Assembly (NCBI RefSeq): GCF_001684965.1
Contig: NZ_MAYG01000001.1
Coordinates: 2,914,001 to 2,978,000, forward strand
Length of the DNA: 64,000 nt
From: Chryseobacterium arthrosphaerae
GTDB lineage: Bacteria; Bacteroidota; Bacteroidia; Flavobacteriales; Weeksellaceae
Direction of reading: 5' to 3'
Both the position numbers and the translations under genes were made by a program. Positions 54,710 to 64,000 of the stretch are shown here, piece after piece. The notes below the pieces were generated by a model. The model ran no database searches and was not told the DNA's origin. It saw only the letters and a list, made by a program, of their open reading frames with translations. Position 1 is the stretch's first letter. Every line of letters starts with the position of its first letter.

Positions 54710-55894
54710 ATGATACAACCAAGGTTTAAAGATTCTCCACATTTCAGAAATTTTTGGGAACAAGGCAATGGAAAACAGCTGATTGAGCTTTCCGGGGCTG
54801 AAGTTAGTTTTAAAGACTTTGAGAAGTTCGCTTCTTTCTTTTACCATGTTGATGAAACGGGTGATCAGGTTGTAAAGGATGTTTATCTTACTAAAAAATT
54901 TCATGAAGCTTCAAGGGAAATAGAAGGTTATATCAGAAATGGAGTTTCTGAGACAGATCACGTTCCTGAAAGTGTAAAAAAACTTTTCGCACAGACTCAA
55001 AAAGTACCGGACTGGCTTGATTACAATCTTCTCAAAAGCGGTGCTGAACTCTGTATGAGAGGCAATCTCGATTCACTGATCTCCTTAAGAGACTACTGCC
55101 TGATCGGTGGTTATGATTATGCCTACCTCAATAAACCGCTTATTGCTACGGAAGCCTTAAAAAAAGGAGCGGTAAAACGTCTTTCTGAAACGCTGGATTT
55201 CTGGGTAAATGCTACCCGGTATGACGCCCTGAACATTCATGCAAAAGGATATGAATTTGCTATAAAAACCCGCCTGATTCACTCCTATGCAAGACTTTCC
55301 ATCAAAAAATATTATAAAGAATGGGATACGGAGAACTGGGGAGAACCCATCAATTCATGGGATATGATGGCTACTTACATCGGTTTCAGTCTTGTTTTTC
55401 TTCACAGCCTTCTCAAACTTGGAAATACCCTATCTGATGAAGAAGAGCAAGGAATTTTCCACCTGTGGAAATATGTAGGTTATCTGCTGGGAATCCCGGA
55501 ACAACTTCTTCCCGATGATAAAAAACAGGCTACGGAATATTTTTATTTGTGGACATCCGTTCAGCCGCCGGCGGATAAGGATTCTGTACTCCTCGCCCAC
55601 TCTTTACTGGATGAATCCCTGGAAAATCCTATCTTAAAATTTGAGCTCCAAAGAAAAAATTTACGGTATCTGCACATCTGCTGTACCTGGTTTCTGCTGG
55701 ATGAGGAAGTTTGCAAAAGACTGCAAATTCCGGAAGTTCCCTACAAGACACTGTTCCCAAAATCAAAAATACTTTTCAACAAAATCTATGACACATTCGT
55801 AAGCCGGGATGCCAGAATAAAAAGAGGAAATAAGGACCAGATGAAGGTATTGAAAGACTATCTGAACATCACAAAAAATTCAAATTTTCATTAA
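54710..55894 (+). CDS. MpaB-type oxygenase family protein (DUF2236)
   Basis: 394 residues, no signal peptide. The region from DALNIHAKGYEFAIKTRLIHSYARL to WDMMATYIGFSLVFLHSLLKLG resembles the ER-bound oxygenase MpaB family (DUF2236), alpha-helical heme proteins. A heme-ligating His is expected in the IHSYARL helix. The reaction in this organism is unknown. It stands alone between two unknown minus-strand genes. Confidence 0.72.
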   Translation: MIQPRFKDSPHFRNFWEQGNGKQLIELSGAEVSFKDFEKFASFFYHVDETGDQVVKDVYLTKKFHEASREIEGYIRNGVSETDHVPESVKKLFAQTQKVPDWLDYNLLKSGAELCMRGNLDSLISLRDYCLIGGYDYAYLNKPLIATEALKKGAVKRLSETLDFWVNATRYDALNIHAKGYEFAIKTRLIHSYARLSIKKYYKEWDTENWGEPINSWDMMATYIGFSLVFLHSLLKLGNTLSDEEEQGIFHLWKYVGYLLGIPEQLLPDDKKQATEYFYLWTSVQPPADKDSVLLAHSLLDESLENPILKFELQRKNLRYLHICCTWFLLDEEVCKRLQIPEVPYKTLFPKSKILFNKIYDTFVSRDARIKRGNKDQMKVLKDYLNITKNSNFH

Positions 55895-55914
55895 AATGCC
55901 ATTTTTCAAAGAAA

Positions 55915-55955
55915 CAAAAAAGCCGGAAACAATCTAATCCACAGAAAGTTTCCGG
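55915..55955 (-). terminator. terminator overlapping the 3' end of the membrane unknown
   Basis: CCGGAAAC / GTTTCCGG (8-bp stem, 17-nt loop holding the stop codon) followed on the minus strand by CTTTTTTG. Confidence 0.75.
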
Positions 55956-57127
55956 TTCCTGAAATTCCAGATCAGATACAGTAAAAATAAAATAAGCCAA
56001 ACCCCAATGACAACGCTGATAAAGATTTCTCTGATAGAAGGATGAAGATAATCCGGCTTGTAAAACAAACGGTCGAGGGTTCTGAATTTATCTTTTAAAT
56101 CATTTCTTTCATAAGTATTACGGATCGCATTCAGTGGTTCATCTTTATGATCACGGTAATAAAAGACATCTTTAGTCAGATCTTTCGGAACGATCTGTGT
56201 TTCTATATGATACTTTTTTAAAAGGACATCCAGTTTCTGAAAAGAAGAAAGTAATGAATCCTGACTGTATGTATAAAGTAAATTATATCTTTTGACTGCA
56301 TTCTGATACTGTTGCTGCCGCTCAGGAACTTTATGCAATGGGGAGAACAAAAGATTGTTTTCAAGAAAAATACACATTTTCTCATCATATTCAGGATGTA
56401 CTTCTATTCCCTGAAATATAATTTCGGTACTGTCTCCTATTTCCTTTTTAGAAATAATCCTTTTTTCCAGTTCTCCGGCATCAAGCCCAAGAATGTCGAG
56501 CACCGATTTTGCTTTATTGCTCATTTTTTTATGATCTGCACTCAGCATTTTCAGGGTATCAATACTGTAGTATCTGGATTCTGTTGAGAAATAATCCTTA
56601 TTATGATCCGGCTCGTAATACACCGTATCTCTTACTTCAATTACAGGGTAAGGTTTGGGATATAAAATATTTTTGGGATTAAACAGCTTCTCTGAGCTGT
56701 AGGAAGTATAATTGTATAAAAAGGGCTGTAAGATATTCAGCAGGGTTTTATCTTTATTAAGATCCTTTTCAGGCAATTCGGTCCGTAATTTTGCATTGAA
56801 CCCAAAACTGTAACTGATGAAAAAAGTCAGGGACAGAAAGGATATCAGTAGAAGTGCCATCCCTATTCCCAATTTTTTTGAAAGTTCATATCTCTTTCGG
56901 GAATGATTTCTAAGGAGAAAAATAACGAAGAAAAACAGAAAAAGGCCTGATACGAAAACATGAGAAATGGAGACATCATCGTAAAATTTGAACCTGTAAA
57001 ATTCTGTATAAATATTAATGTCCCCAATACCTTTAAACTTTACATAGCCGTAAATAAAGTAAGCCAGATGTATCACTGCTAATACCGCAAAGGATCTGAT
57101 CAGGAATAGTTTTAATTTTCTGTCCAT
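55934..57127 (-). CDS. membrane protein of unknown function
   Basis: 397 residues. Membrane helices near the N-terminus (about 10-27, 57-75, 86-105), a large polar central domain of about 250 residues (about 110-355, probably periplasmic), and one C-terminal helix (about 368-390). No recognised domain. A terminator overlaps the end of the gene. Convergent with the MpaB-like gene. Confidence 0.6.
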   Translation of the reverse strand: MDRKLKLFLIRSFAVLAVIHLAYFIYGYVKFKGIGDINIYTEFYRFKFYDDVSISHVFVSGLFLFFFVIFLLRNHSRKRYELSKKLGIGMALLLISFLSLTFFISYSFGFNAKLRTELPEKDLNKDKTLLNILQPFLYNYTSYSSEKLFNPKNILYPKPYPVIEVRDTVYYEPDHNKDYFSTESRYYSIDTLKMLSADHKKMSNKAKSVLDILGLDAGELEKRIISKKEIGDSTEIIFQGIEVHPEYDEKMCIFLENNLLFSPLHKVPERQQQYQNAVKRYNLLYTYSQDSLLSSFQKLDVLLKKYHIETQIVPKDLTKDVFYYRDHKDEPLNAIRNTYERNDLKDKFRTLDRLFYKPDYLHPSIREIFISVVIGVWLILFLLYLIWNFRNRKLSVD

Positions 57128-57358
57128 AAGATGATCTTAAAAAATAATGTTTTAAGATAAGTATTTTTTTAAATTGGATGGATAAAACCCTTTTTCAAAC
57201 ATTACTTTCAACTTAAATTTATTTTTTCAATATTTCTCAATACCCCATTTTTCATCTCCTTCGTTATGAATAAGATCAGTCTTAAAATTTTATTATTTTT
57301 TAACTCTAAAAACCCGTTTCAGGGATAAATAATATTAGTTTTTGATTGAGAAATTATG

Positions 57359-57366
57359 TATTTTTG
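57359..57366 (+). promoter_or_regulatory. -7 promoter element of recA
   Basis: TATTTTTG fits TAnnTTTG, 19 nt before the recA ATG. I could not see a LexA-type operator. Confidence 0.45.
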
Positions 57367-57385
57367 AGAAATTATTTTAATAGAG

Positions 57386-58390
57386 ATGAGTAACATTGAT
57401 GATAAGAAAAAAGCACTCGCATTAGTGCTTGACAAGCTAGATAAAACATATGGAAAGGGAACTGTAATGACTTTAGGTGATGAATCTATAGACAATACGG
57501 TAGAAGTAATTCCTTCAGGTTCTTTAGGATTAGATATCGCATTAGGTATTGGCGGATATCCAAAAGGAAGAATCATTGAAATATATGGACCTGAATCTTC
57601 AGGTAAAACAACTTTGACCCTTCACGCTATTGCTGAAGCTCAGAAAGCCGGCGGTATTGCTGCATTTATTGATGCTGAGCACGCTTTCGACAGAACGTAT
57701 GCAGCGAAATTAGGAATCGATCTTGAAAACCTTATTATTTCTCAGCCGGACAACGGTGAGCAGGCTCTGGAGATCGCTGATAACCTGATCCGTTCAGGAG
57801 CCATCGATATCGTAGTGATTGACTCTGTAGCGGCTCTTACACCAAAAGCGGAAATTGAAGGTGAAATGGGAGATTCCAAAATGGGTCTTCATGCAAGATT
57901 GATGTCTCAGGCATTAAGAAAACTTACAGCTACCATTTCAAGAACAAAATGTACGGTAATCTTCATCAACCAGTTGAGAGAGAAGATCGGAGTAATGTTC
58001 GGTAATCCTGAAACCACTACCGGAGGTAATGCTCTTAAATTCTACGCTTCGGTAAGAATCGATATCAGAAAAGCAAGTGCACCGATCAAGCAGGGTGATG
58101 AAGCGATCGGTAGCCGTGTGAAAGTGAAGATTGTGAAAAACAAAGTAGCTCCACCTTTCAAGCAGGCAGAATTCGACATCATGTATGGTGAAGGTGTTTC
58201 TAAAGTAGGAGAAATTCTTGATACAGCGGTTGATATGGGAATTGTGAAGAAGAGCGGTTCCTGGTTCAGCTATGAAGAATCTAAATTAGGTCAGGGACGT
58301 GATGCTGTAAAAGATGTTTTAAAAGACAATCCTGAACTTGCTGAGGAATTGGAAAACAAAATCAAAGAGGAAATGAAAAACAACAAATAA
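57386..58390 (+). CDS. recA: RecA recombinase
   Basis: 334 residues. Walker [10 protein letters not shown], Walker B in [13 protein letters not shown]1/L2 loops ([27 protein letters not shown] region), and the acidic C-terminus ([18 protein letters not shown]). It forms the strand-exchange filament in recombination and the SOS response. ATG 57386 gives the standard start. A terminator follows. Confidence 0.97.
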   Translation: MSNIDDKKKALALVLDKLDKTYGKGTVMTLGDESIDNTVEVIPSGSLGLDIALGIGGYPKGRIIEIYGPESSGKTTLTLHAIAEAQKAGGIAAFIDAEHAFDRTYAAKLGIDLENLIISQPDNGEQALEIADNLIRSGAIDIVVIDSVAALTPKAEIEGEMGDSKMGLHARLMSQALRKLTATISRTKCTVIFINQLREKIGVMFGNPETTTGGNALKFYASVRIDIRKASAPIKQGDEAIGSRVKVKIVKNKVAPPFKQAEFDIMYGEGVSKVGEILDTAVDMGIVKKSGSWFSYEESKLGQGRDAVKDVLKDNPELAEELENKIKEEMKNNK

Positions 58391-58410
58391 GTTTTTCAAA
58401 AAAATACAGA

Positions 58411-58438
58411 AAGGCAGTCTTCGGATTGCCTTTTTTTT
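58411..58438 (+). terminator. terminator of recA
   Basis: AAGGCAGTC / GATTGCCTT closed by a TTCG tetraloop, then eight T. Confidence 0.9.
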
Positions 58439-58705
58439 GTTTTGCCATTAATACGTCATTCTTTTTCACGTTAATTTGTGGAAATGCTATTTTTAAATCA
58501 CATGTTTTATTTTTCAAACGCAAGGATTCACATGAACACTGTAATATTATAAGCAAGCAAAGAAGGAATCAATTTCATTGATTTTTTTTAAGCAGCGACA
58601 AAGTTGCTTCTCTTTGCTCCTTTACAATAGGACATTCGAATCCATGCCTCTTTACGTTAAATAAAAAACTTTAAAACTTCATTACCTGATATATCCGGAA
58701 AATAA

Positions 58706-58733
58706 AAAAGAGCCTGAAAACTCAGACTCTTTT
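58706..58733 (-). terminator. terminator of the 58752-60203 gene
   Basis: AAAAGAG..CTGA / TCAG..CTCTTTT (about 11 pairs with one mismatch, 4-nt loop), T run on the minus strand. Confidence 0.8.
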
Positions 58734-58751
58734 ACTCTAATGTATATTGTA

Positions 58752-60203
58752 TTAATTCGCAATCTTGCCTTGAAGCTGTAATGCTCCCGTAACTTTCATC
58801 CCTTTTGTAAGATTTTCAAATCTCATGTTCTCTTTATTGACAAAAGCATCGATGGTAAAGAAGTCTTCAGCTTCTTCATGCGTGATCAGTTTCAACTTCA
58901 GGATATATCCCTTAATGCTTCCGTCTTCAAGCAATTCCGTCTCCTTGAAGTCTACCACTTTAGCAATGAAATCAAAACATGCATAATTAGGAAGAGTCTG
59001 GCTTGGCACATAGGTAGTAAACTCTTCACTCATCTTTGTTCCGTCAGGCAAATCAGTACCTTCATGAGCATCCAGTATTAAAACAATCCCACTGATATTT
59101 ACATTCAGATGCGGCTGCGTCAGATAGGTATTCCTGTTTTCAGGATAATCGGTGGCAAAGAACCAGATTCCGAAAGTATTTCTGGCAGGACCTGCTACAA
59201 TTGCCTGTAAGTTCAGGGCGTTTTCCCATTCACGGACAGACCTTGTTTCAAAATCCAAAGTATAATCGGTTTTCACTTCCGGCATAATGGTGCTAAGCTC
59301 ATCTGTAACAACAGGTTTAAATCTTACGTCTTCAAATTCCGTTTTGCTTTTACCCTCTCCCAGCGGGTCAGCCACTGTAGACTGCATCAAAACATTCGTC
59401 AGATATTGACCGTAATCTTTAGTCTGGAAATTTTCGTGACCAAAAATTCCGCTCCAGGTATTGATCAGGTTATGTACATTGGATTTTCTTACAATGATTC
59501 CGGCTTCGTTAGTAGTTTCAGGAGCTGCAATTCCTTCTGTATTGGTAAAATATTCTTTCCCATCAATCAACTGATGATTCATGATTCCATTATTTTCCTC
59601 GTGTGAAAATTCTGCAAAACCTTTATAAGTAATCGTTCCGTTTTCAAAAATATAAGGTAATCCTGTTTTTGCTTTATCAGTATCTTTGAAATGGTAAGAA
59701 AGTGAAATCGCTTTGAACTCTCCCTCCTGAGTTGCAGGATTATGGTTATCATTGTGATCAAACTGCGAGTGATATAAAATCATATAAGACCTGATCTTCC
59801 CTTCCTGAAGTTCGTTTTCAAATTTTTCTTCCATTTTGCTGATGGCCTCATGTACCGGAAGGGCGTAAGCATCTTCAGTTACCATATAAACAAAACCTTC
59901 TATTTCACCATTGTCTTTCTCAAAAGCAGAAATAGGGGTATACTCTCCTCTCAGCTGCAACGCAATAGAATACACGATATAATCATTATACCTTTTGATT
60001 TTTTCGTACTCTTCATTCACCGGCTGCTCTTCTACCAACTGTGGCTGTGAAGAGATTTCCTGCTTTATTTCCGGTGTCACTTCTGCCACTTCCTCTGCTG
60101 TCTCCTCCGCTATTTTTTCCTCCGGCATTTCAATTTCCTGAACCGGAGTACTGACATTTTCCTGTCTGTTGTTTTTTTTCTTAAAAAAATCAAAGATTCC
60201 CAT
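58752..60203 (-). CDS. cytoplasmic protein of unknown function
   Basis: 483 residues, no signal peptide. N-terminus MGIFDFFKKKN, then a Glu/Pro/Val-rich linker (about 15-65), then a folded domain with many strands and Asn/Asp-rich loops. The start MGIFDFFKK is a common opener of soluble Bacteroidota unknowns. I recognise no domain. It lies downstream of the S9 peptidase gene on the same strand, but a 22-bp hairpin separates them. Confidence 0.6.
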   Translation of the reverse strand: MGIFDFFKKKNNRQENVSTPVQEIEMPEEKIAEETAEEVAEVTPEIKQEISSQPQLVEEQPVNEEYEKIKRYNDYIVYSIALQLRGEYTPISAFEKDNGEIEGFVYMVTEDAYALPVHEAISKMEEKFENELQEGKIRSYMILYHSQFDHNDNHNPATQEGEFKAISLSYHFKDTDKAKTGLPYIFENGTITYKGFAEFSHEENNGIMNHQLIDGKEYFTNTEGIAAPETTNEAGIIVRKSNVHNLINTWSGIFGHENFQTKDYGQYLTNVLMQSTVADPLGEGKSKTEFEDVRFKPVVTDELSTIMPEVKTDYTLDFETRSVREWENALNLQAIVAGPARNTFGIWFFATDYPENRNTYLTQPHLNVNISGIVLILDAHEGTDLPDGTKMSEEFTTYVPSQTLPNYACFDFIAKVVDFKETELLEDGSIKGYILKLKLITHEEAEDFFTIDAFVNKENMRFENLTKGMKVTGALQLQGKIAN

Positions 60204-60313
60204 ACTGTTTATTATAATTGGCGGTAAATATAATAAAAGTGATCAACAGGCCCATCATAAAAAAAATGCCATTGTGTCAGTTTATTTGCGTCGTGTGTTT
60301 TTAGAAAATATAT

Positions 60314-60360
60314 AAATTAAAACCCCGGCGGAGCCTTTGGCTCCGCCGGGGTTTTAATTT
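60314..60360 (-). terminator. 22-bp perfect hairpin at the S9 peptidase stop codon
   Basis: AAATTAAAACCCCGGCGGAG.. pairs perfectly over 22 bp with its complement across a 3-nt loop (TTT). It includes the TAA of the S9 peptidase gene and has a GC-rich core with A/T flanks, so it acts as a terminator in either direction. Confidence 0.85.
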
Positions 60361-63259
60361 AGTCAGGTTTATCATCTGTCAGCTCAAATCCCCAATTCTT
60401 TCCTTTTTGGGTGGCTGGAACACCTTTTGTCATCCAGACCGGAGCTTTAGCACCTTTGAGATAGTAGTCAAAAAACTGCTGCTCACGAATTTGAATATCC
60501 TTTCTGTTCTGGCGTTTCATGAGGTTGTGATCATCACCGTTGTAATTCAGTAGCCATACGGGCTTTCCGAGACGGCGCAATGCGGTAAACATTTCAATTC
60601 CCTGATACCATGGCACTGCTCCATCTTTATCGTTACTCATAATCACTACCGGAGTTTTTACTTTATCAATGGTAAAAAGCGGTGAGTTTTTAATATAAAG
60701 TTCCGGAGCTTCCCATAAGTTTTTTCCCAGTCTGCTCTGTGATTTTTCATACTGGAACTGTCTGTTCATTCCTGAAGTCCAACGGATTCCTCCGTATGCG
60801 GAAGTCATATTGACAACAGGTGCACCACTCCAGGCAGCTGCATACATATTGGTATGAGCGATGAGATAGGCTACCTGGTAACCGCCCCAGCTTTGTCCCT
60901 GAATTCCTATTTTGGTGCCATCTACCCAGGCATTCTTCTTTAGATTTTCAACTCCCGAATTGATGTATTCCATTGCAGATTCTCCCGGAAGACCATCTGT
61001 ATAGGAAATATCAGGGGTGAAAACCAGATATCCATTGCTCACGAAATAAGAAATATTCAATCTTGAAGGTGTGGGTGCCGGAGCTACATAGCGGTTCAGA
61101 TTATCCGAAAGCTTTTCATAGAAATAGACAATCATAGGATATTTTTTGTTCGGATCAAAATCTTCCGGTTTGTACAAAATTCCTGTAGAAGAATTTCCTT
61201 TTGGCGTTGTCCAGTGTACCAATTCGTCAGTTCCCCAATTATATTGCTGTTGCTGCGGATTCGTATTACTCAGCTTTTGCTGTTGGGAGAAATCAGAGGT
61301 TGCAAAAATATTGGGCGAATCGGTGTAAGACTCTTTTACCACAATATATTCCTCTGCATTTTTCGCTTTTTGAAGACTTCTGTATCCCCAGACATTTTCC
61401 ATCTGAATTTTCACGGGATCAGAGTCCGACTGAATCGAAGTTCTGAAAATTCCGTTTGCCTTGGAGGTATTATCAAATGCTGATAAATAGATAGAAGATT
61501 TCCGGTTCAGGCTTTTAATATCTTTATCCAGCTCGTATGTATCAAATGTTATTTTATGCTTACGCCCGAATCCATTGGTAATATTTCTTGGTTTTTTTGA
61601 GCCGTTCAGAAAGAATTCCCAAAGGTCGTAGCGGTCTTTTATAATCACAGATTCATCTTTATCTGTCCAGGATGCGATACCATATGAATTGGGGAAATCC
61701 GGCATATCAAATTCTTCATCAACAAAAGAAACAGGTAAGCCTGTATGTAAAGGTAACGTTTGTTTGGTTTTCACATTATAGCTCAGCCACTGTCCTTTTT
61801 CTCTGTCAAAAATCACTACAAATTTACCCAGTGGAGATACAGCAACGGCTCCATTCAGGTTTTTAATAATTTCTGTTCTTTCTCCTGTTTTGTGATCAAT
61901 AAGGAAATAGGTTTTCTTTGTAGCCCCTTCCCATTGTGAAGAAATACGGTTGTTCAAACTGGTAATCCCCAAAGCAAATTCAGCATTCCCTTCATTTACC
62001 AGTCGTAAGGTATCCAGATCCTCACCATCAATATTTCTAAAAAAATCCGGTTTTTCAGTCTGCATGACAGCAGCATAAGATTTTTTCAGGTCATTTTTCA
62101 ATTCTTTTAGCTGTACTGTCTGCAGGTAATCATCCCTGTAGTTCCAGATATCTACAACAGCATGGTCATTGGCAATCATTGCTGTATCTTTTGCAACTGG
62201 TTTCGGAGCAACGCCAAAATACAGTTGTTTGCCGTTTTTGCTGAATAAAGGTAAACGGTTTTCAGAAATTACCCAGTCTTTTTTCATTTGGGTATTTTCA
62301 TTGGTAATCATTTCCTTCTTATTTCCCTTAAAATCAAAGTAATACAGCTTATACAGTTTTACCAGGTCATTCTGAGCAGAAGAAGTTCCTACAAATGCCA
62401 GTTGGTTTCCTTCGTCATCAAAAGACAATTGTGAATAATCGCCTTCCATTTCCGAAATCTTATTTACATTACCTTTTTGCAGATCAACCACCTGCACAGT
62501 TTGTAACGCATATTTTTTCGGCTTTGATTTATCCGTATCTTTTTTATCCGCAGGTTTTTCGTCACCGGAATCTTTTCCTTCCTTCTTATCCTTGTTCGGC
62601 TTTTCTTCCGGCTTTTTGGTTACAAAAACGAGTTGCTTCCCATTTTTACTGAACTCATAGCGCACTACATTATCATACGTTGTACTTTTCCCGTCCAAAA
62701 GATTTCGTACTACCAGCTGCAATGGTTTTACGTTTTTATCTTCATCCTTATTTTCCTCGCCGTTTTCTTTATCAGAAGCGTCATCTGAGGATTTATCTTT
62801 TGTATTTTCCAGAAGATAAGCTACATAAGAACCTGCTTTCTCAGGAATTTTAAATGTTTTCACATCAGGAATTTTCTCTGTGTGACCACTCAAAAAATCA
62901 ACAATTGCAAGACTGTCTTTTGTTAATTTACTTTTTTTAAGCTTTTTATCCTTTACTGCTTTTATATCTTTATACTGCGGGCGGATTTGAAAAACAGCAA
63001 ATCTCGAATCGTTCGTAAAATTTACTTTTGTAGCTCTTGGAAACGTCTTGGAGGTTTTATTTTTAACCGAATATAAAAAAAGGTTGTCATTTCCCTCCTG
63101 TGCATCCACAGAATAGGCAATCCATTTTCCGTCATTGGAAATTTTTCTCGTGCCTATATTTTGCCAGCTGTCATAGACAGAATGATCTAAAGGCTTTTTC
63201 TGTCCATACATCCAGCAGGTTATGATGAGCAGAATAAAAACTGTACATTTCAACTTCAT
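60359..63259 (-). CDS. S9 family prolyl oligopeptidase-like peptidase
   Basis: 966 residues. Signal peptide about 1-20 (MKLKCTVFILLIITCWMYG), a beta-propeller domain (about 25-680), then the alpha/beta hydrolase with nucleophile GQSWGG (Ser about 789), the Asp in SNDKDGAVPW and the His in DDHNLM. It is secreted to the periplasm or surface and should cut peptides, probably as a dipeptidyl-peptidase-type enzyme. Two Lys/Glu/Asp-rich insertions sit in the propeller (about 157-182 and 219-252). No C-terminal T9SS domain. Ends in a 22-bp hairpin. Confidence 0.9.
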   Translation of the reverse strand: MKLKCTVFILLIITCWMYGQKKPLDHSVYDSWQNIGTRKISNDGKWIAYSVDAQEGNDNLFLYSVKNKTSKTFPRATKVNFTNDSRFAVFQIRPQYKDIKAVKDKKLKKSKLTKDSLAIVDFLSGHTEKIPDVKTFKIPEKAGSYVAYLLENTKDKSSDDASDKENGEENKDEDKNVKPLQLVVRNLLDGKSTTYDNVVRYEFSKNGKQLVFVTKKPEEKPNKDKKEGKDSGDEKPADKKDTDKSKPKKYALQTVQVVDLQKGNVNKISEMEGDYSQLSFDDEGNQLAFVGTSSAQNDLVKLYKLYYFDFKGNKKEMITNENTQMKKDWVISENRLPLFSKNGKQLYFGVAPKPVAKDTAMIANDHAVVDIWNYRDDYLQTVQLKELKNDLKKSYAAVMQTEKPDFFRNIDGEDLDTLRLVNEGNAEFALGITSLNNRISSQWEGATKKTYFLIDHKTGERTEIIKNLNGAVAVSPLGKFVVIFDREKGQWLSYNVKTKQTLPLHTGLPVSFVDEEFDMPDFPNSYGIASWTDKDESVIIKDRYDLWEFFLNGSKKPRNITNGFGRKHKITFDTYELDKDIKSLNRKSSIYLSAFDNTSKANGIFRTSIQSDSDPVKIQMENVWGYRSLQKAKNAEEYIVVKESYTDSPNIFATSDFSQQQKLSNTNPQQQQYNWGTDELVHWTTPKGNSSTGILYKPEDFDPNKKYPMIVYFYEKLSDNLNRYVAPAPTPSRLNISYFVSNGYLVFTPDISYTDGLPGESAMEYINSGVENLKKNAWVDGTKIGIQGQSWGGYQVAYLIAHTNMYAAAWSGAPVVNMTSAYGGIRWTSGMNRQFQYEKSQSRLGKNLWEAPELYIKNSPLFTIDKVKTPVVIMSNDKDGAVPWYQGIEMFTALRRLGKPVWLLNYNGDDHNLMKRQNRKDIQIREQQFFDYYLKGAKAPVWMTKGVPATQKGKNWGFELTDDKPD

Positions 63260-63410
63260 TGTAGTAAAAATTTTTAAGGATTAAAAATATGATATTTCTT
63301 CGACAAAACCACATCATATCCTTGTTTCCCCATCAGAAAAATGTCATTCTGTCACATTCTTCCCGATGGTATTTTTTTTGAGAAAGAATTGAAAATTAAA
63401 AATCTAAAAT

Positions 63411-64000
63411 ATGATGACTAAAGGAAATATTAATGTATCTGTGGAAAACATTTTCCCGCTTATCAAAAAGTTTCTTTACAGTGACCACGAAATATTCTTA
63501 AGAGAATTGATCTCCAATGCTACCGATGCTACGTTGAAATTAAAACATTTAACAAGTATCGGCGAAGCAAAGGTTGAATATGGCAATCCGAAACTTGAAG
63601 TAAAAATTGACAAAGAGCAAAAAACACTTCGTATCATCGACCAGGGTATTGGTATGACCGGTGAGGAAGTTGAAAAGTATATCAACCAGGTGGCGTTCTC
63701 CGGAGCGGAAGAATTCTTAGAAAAATATAAAGATTCAGCAAAAGATTCTGGAATTATCGGACACTTCGGTCTTGGATTCTACTCGGCATTTATGGTCGCT
63801 GAAAAAGTGGAAATCCTTACAAAGTCTTATAAAGACGAACCTGCCGTACGTTGGATCTGTGACGGAAGCCCGGAATTTACCCTTGAAGAAACGACTGATA
63901 AAACCGATAGAGGTACAGAAATCATCCTTCACATTGCAGAAGATTCGGTAGAGTTTCTGGAAGAAGGAAGAATCCGTGACCTGTTATTAAAATACAATAA
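63411..64000 (+). CDS. htpG: molecular chaperone HtpG (Hsp90), 3' end outside window
   Basis: The frame starts at ATG 63411 (or ATG 63414, MTKGNINVSVENIFPL) and runs off the window. The N-terminal ATPase of Hsp90 is clear: ELISNATDATLKLKHL (Asn for Mg-ATP), RIIDQGIGMT, and GIIGHFGLGFYSAFMVA (ATP lid and Gly-rich loop). The upstream sequence has a run ATTTTTTTTG that may be part of its promoter. About 196 residues are visible. Confidence 0.95.
   Translation, partial: MMTKGNINVSVENIFPLIKKFLYSDHEIFLRELISNATDATLKLKHLTSIGEAKVEYGNPKLEVKIDKEQKTLRIIDQGIGMTGEEVEKYINQVAFSGAEEFLEKYKDSAKDSGIIGHFGLGFYSAFMVAEKVEILTKSYKDEPAVRWICDGSPEFTLEETTDKTDRGTEIILHIAEDSVEFLEEGRIRDLLLKYN

Larger units (their letters stand above)
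58391..58751. other. gene-free stretch downstream of recA
   Basis: 361 bp. It holds the recA terminator (58411-58438), a weak hairpin AATCAA / TTGATT with T run at 58567-58588 that could end a short RNA, and the terminator of the minus-strand gene (58706-58733). No open frame. Confidence 0.55.

Noticed and set aside
58567..58588. Certain small RNA after recA
   Set aside because: A weak hairpin with a T run is present, but no promoter or conserved structure was visible, so I list it only as a note in the intergenic feature.

Overview
The window is a stretch of chromosome from a member of the Bacteroidota, most likely a Chryseobacterium-like flavobacterium (Weeksellaceae). The basis is: AT-rich DNA; promoters with the Bacteroidota -7 element TAnnTTTG, often only a few bases before the start codon; no strong Shine-Dalgarno sites; secreted proteins with type IX secretion C-terminal sorting domains; a TonB-dependent receptor; and several Bacteroidota-typical families (LIC_10190-like membrane protein, DUF4846 lipoprotein, a radical-SAM/TIGR03915 pair). 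I see no phage, insertion sequence, CRISPR array, rRNA or tRNA. Most of it is core genome.

Layout. 1-9.3 kb: end of a glycine-zipper lipoprotein gene, a polytopic membrane protein, chorismate synthase (aroC), two thioredoxin-fold genes, a DUF1232 membrane protein, a fused OPRT-OMP decarboxylase, and a large surface protein that looks like an M1 aminopeptidase without its zinc site joined to an outer-membrane barrel. 9.4-15.6 kb: three tandem T9SS cargo proteins and a 1075-residue outer-membrane barrel. 15.8-24.8 kb: housekeeping genes (dusB, deoC with an Lrp-type regulator, trmD, type II NADH dehydrogenase), a GH25 lysozyme, a secreted alpha/beta hydrolase and a 5'-nucleotidase. 25-36 kb: an ABC-F ATPase, an oxidoreductase, an iron-type TonB receptor with its inner-membrane partner, an outer-membrane barrel, a peroxiredoxin, an MscS channel and sucC. 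36.1-40.5 kb: a three-gene type I export operon (ABC, HlyD, TolC) whose ATPase has lost most catalytic motifs. 40.5-44.8 kb: a tightly overlapping minus-strand operon (HMG-CoA reductase, a 55-residue membrane protein, a secreted unknown, DUF423, a ClC channel).

44.9-49.7 kb holds the most unusual region: a DNA-repair pair (radical SAM and TIGR03915) faces an AlkC-like glycosylase across 889 bp without genes. That gap carries seven perfect DnaA boxes (TTATCCACA), all in one orientation, each inside a conserved block of about 20 bp and 102-144 bp apart. I read it as a candidate replication origin or DnaA-titration locus. A peroxiredoxin-like gene and a divergent HxlR regulator with a conserved cysteine follow.

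50-64 kb: a DUF4846 lipoprotein, pfkA-gap, an AT-rich orphan gene, an MpaB-family oxygenase, a membrane unknown, recA, a cytoplasmic unknown, an S9 peptidase ending in a 22-bp perfect hairpin, and the start of htpG running off the end.

Coordinates and motifs were read by eye. Family names come from recognised motifs, not searches.
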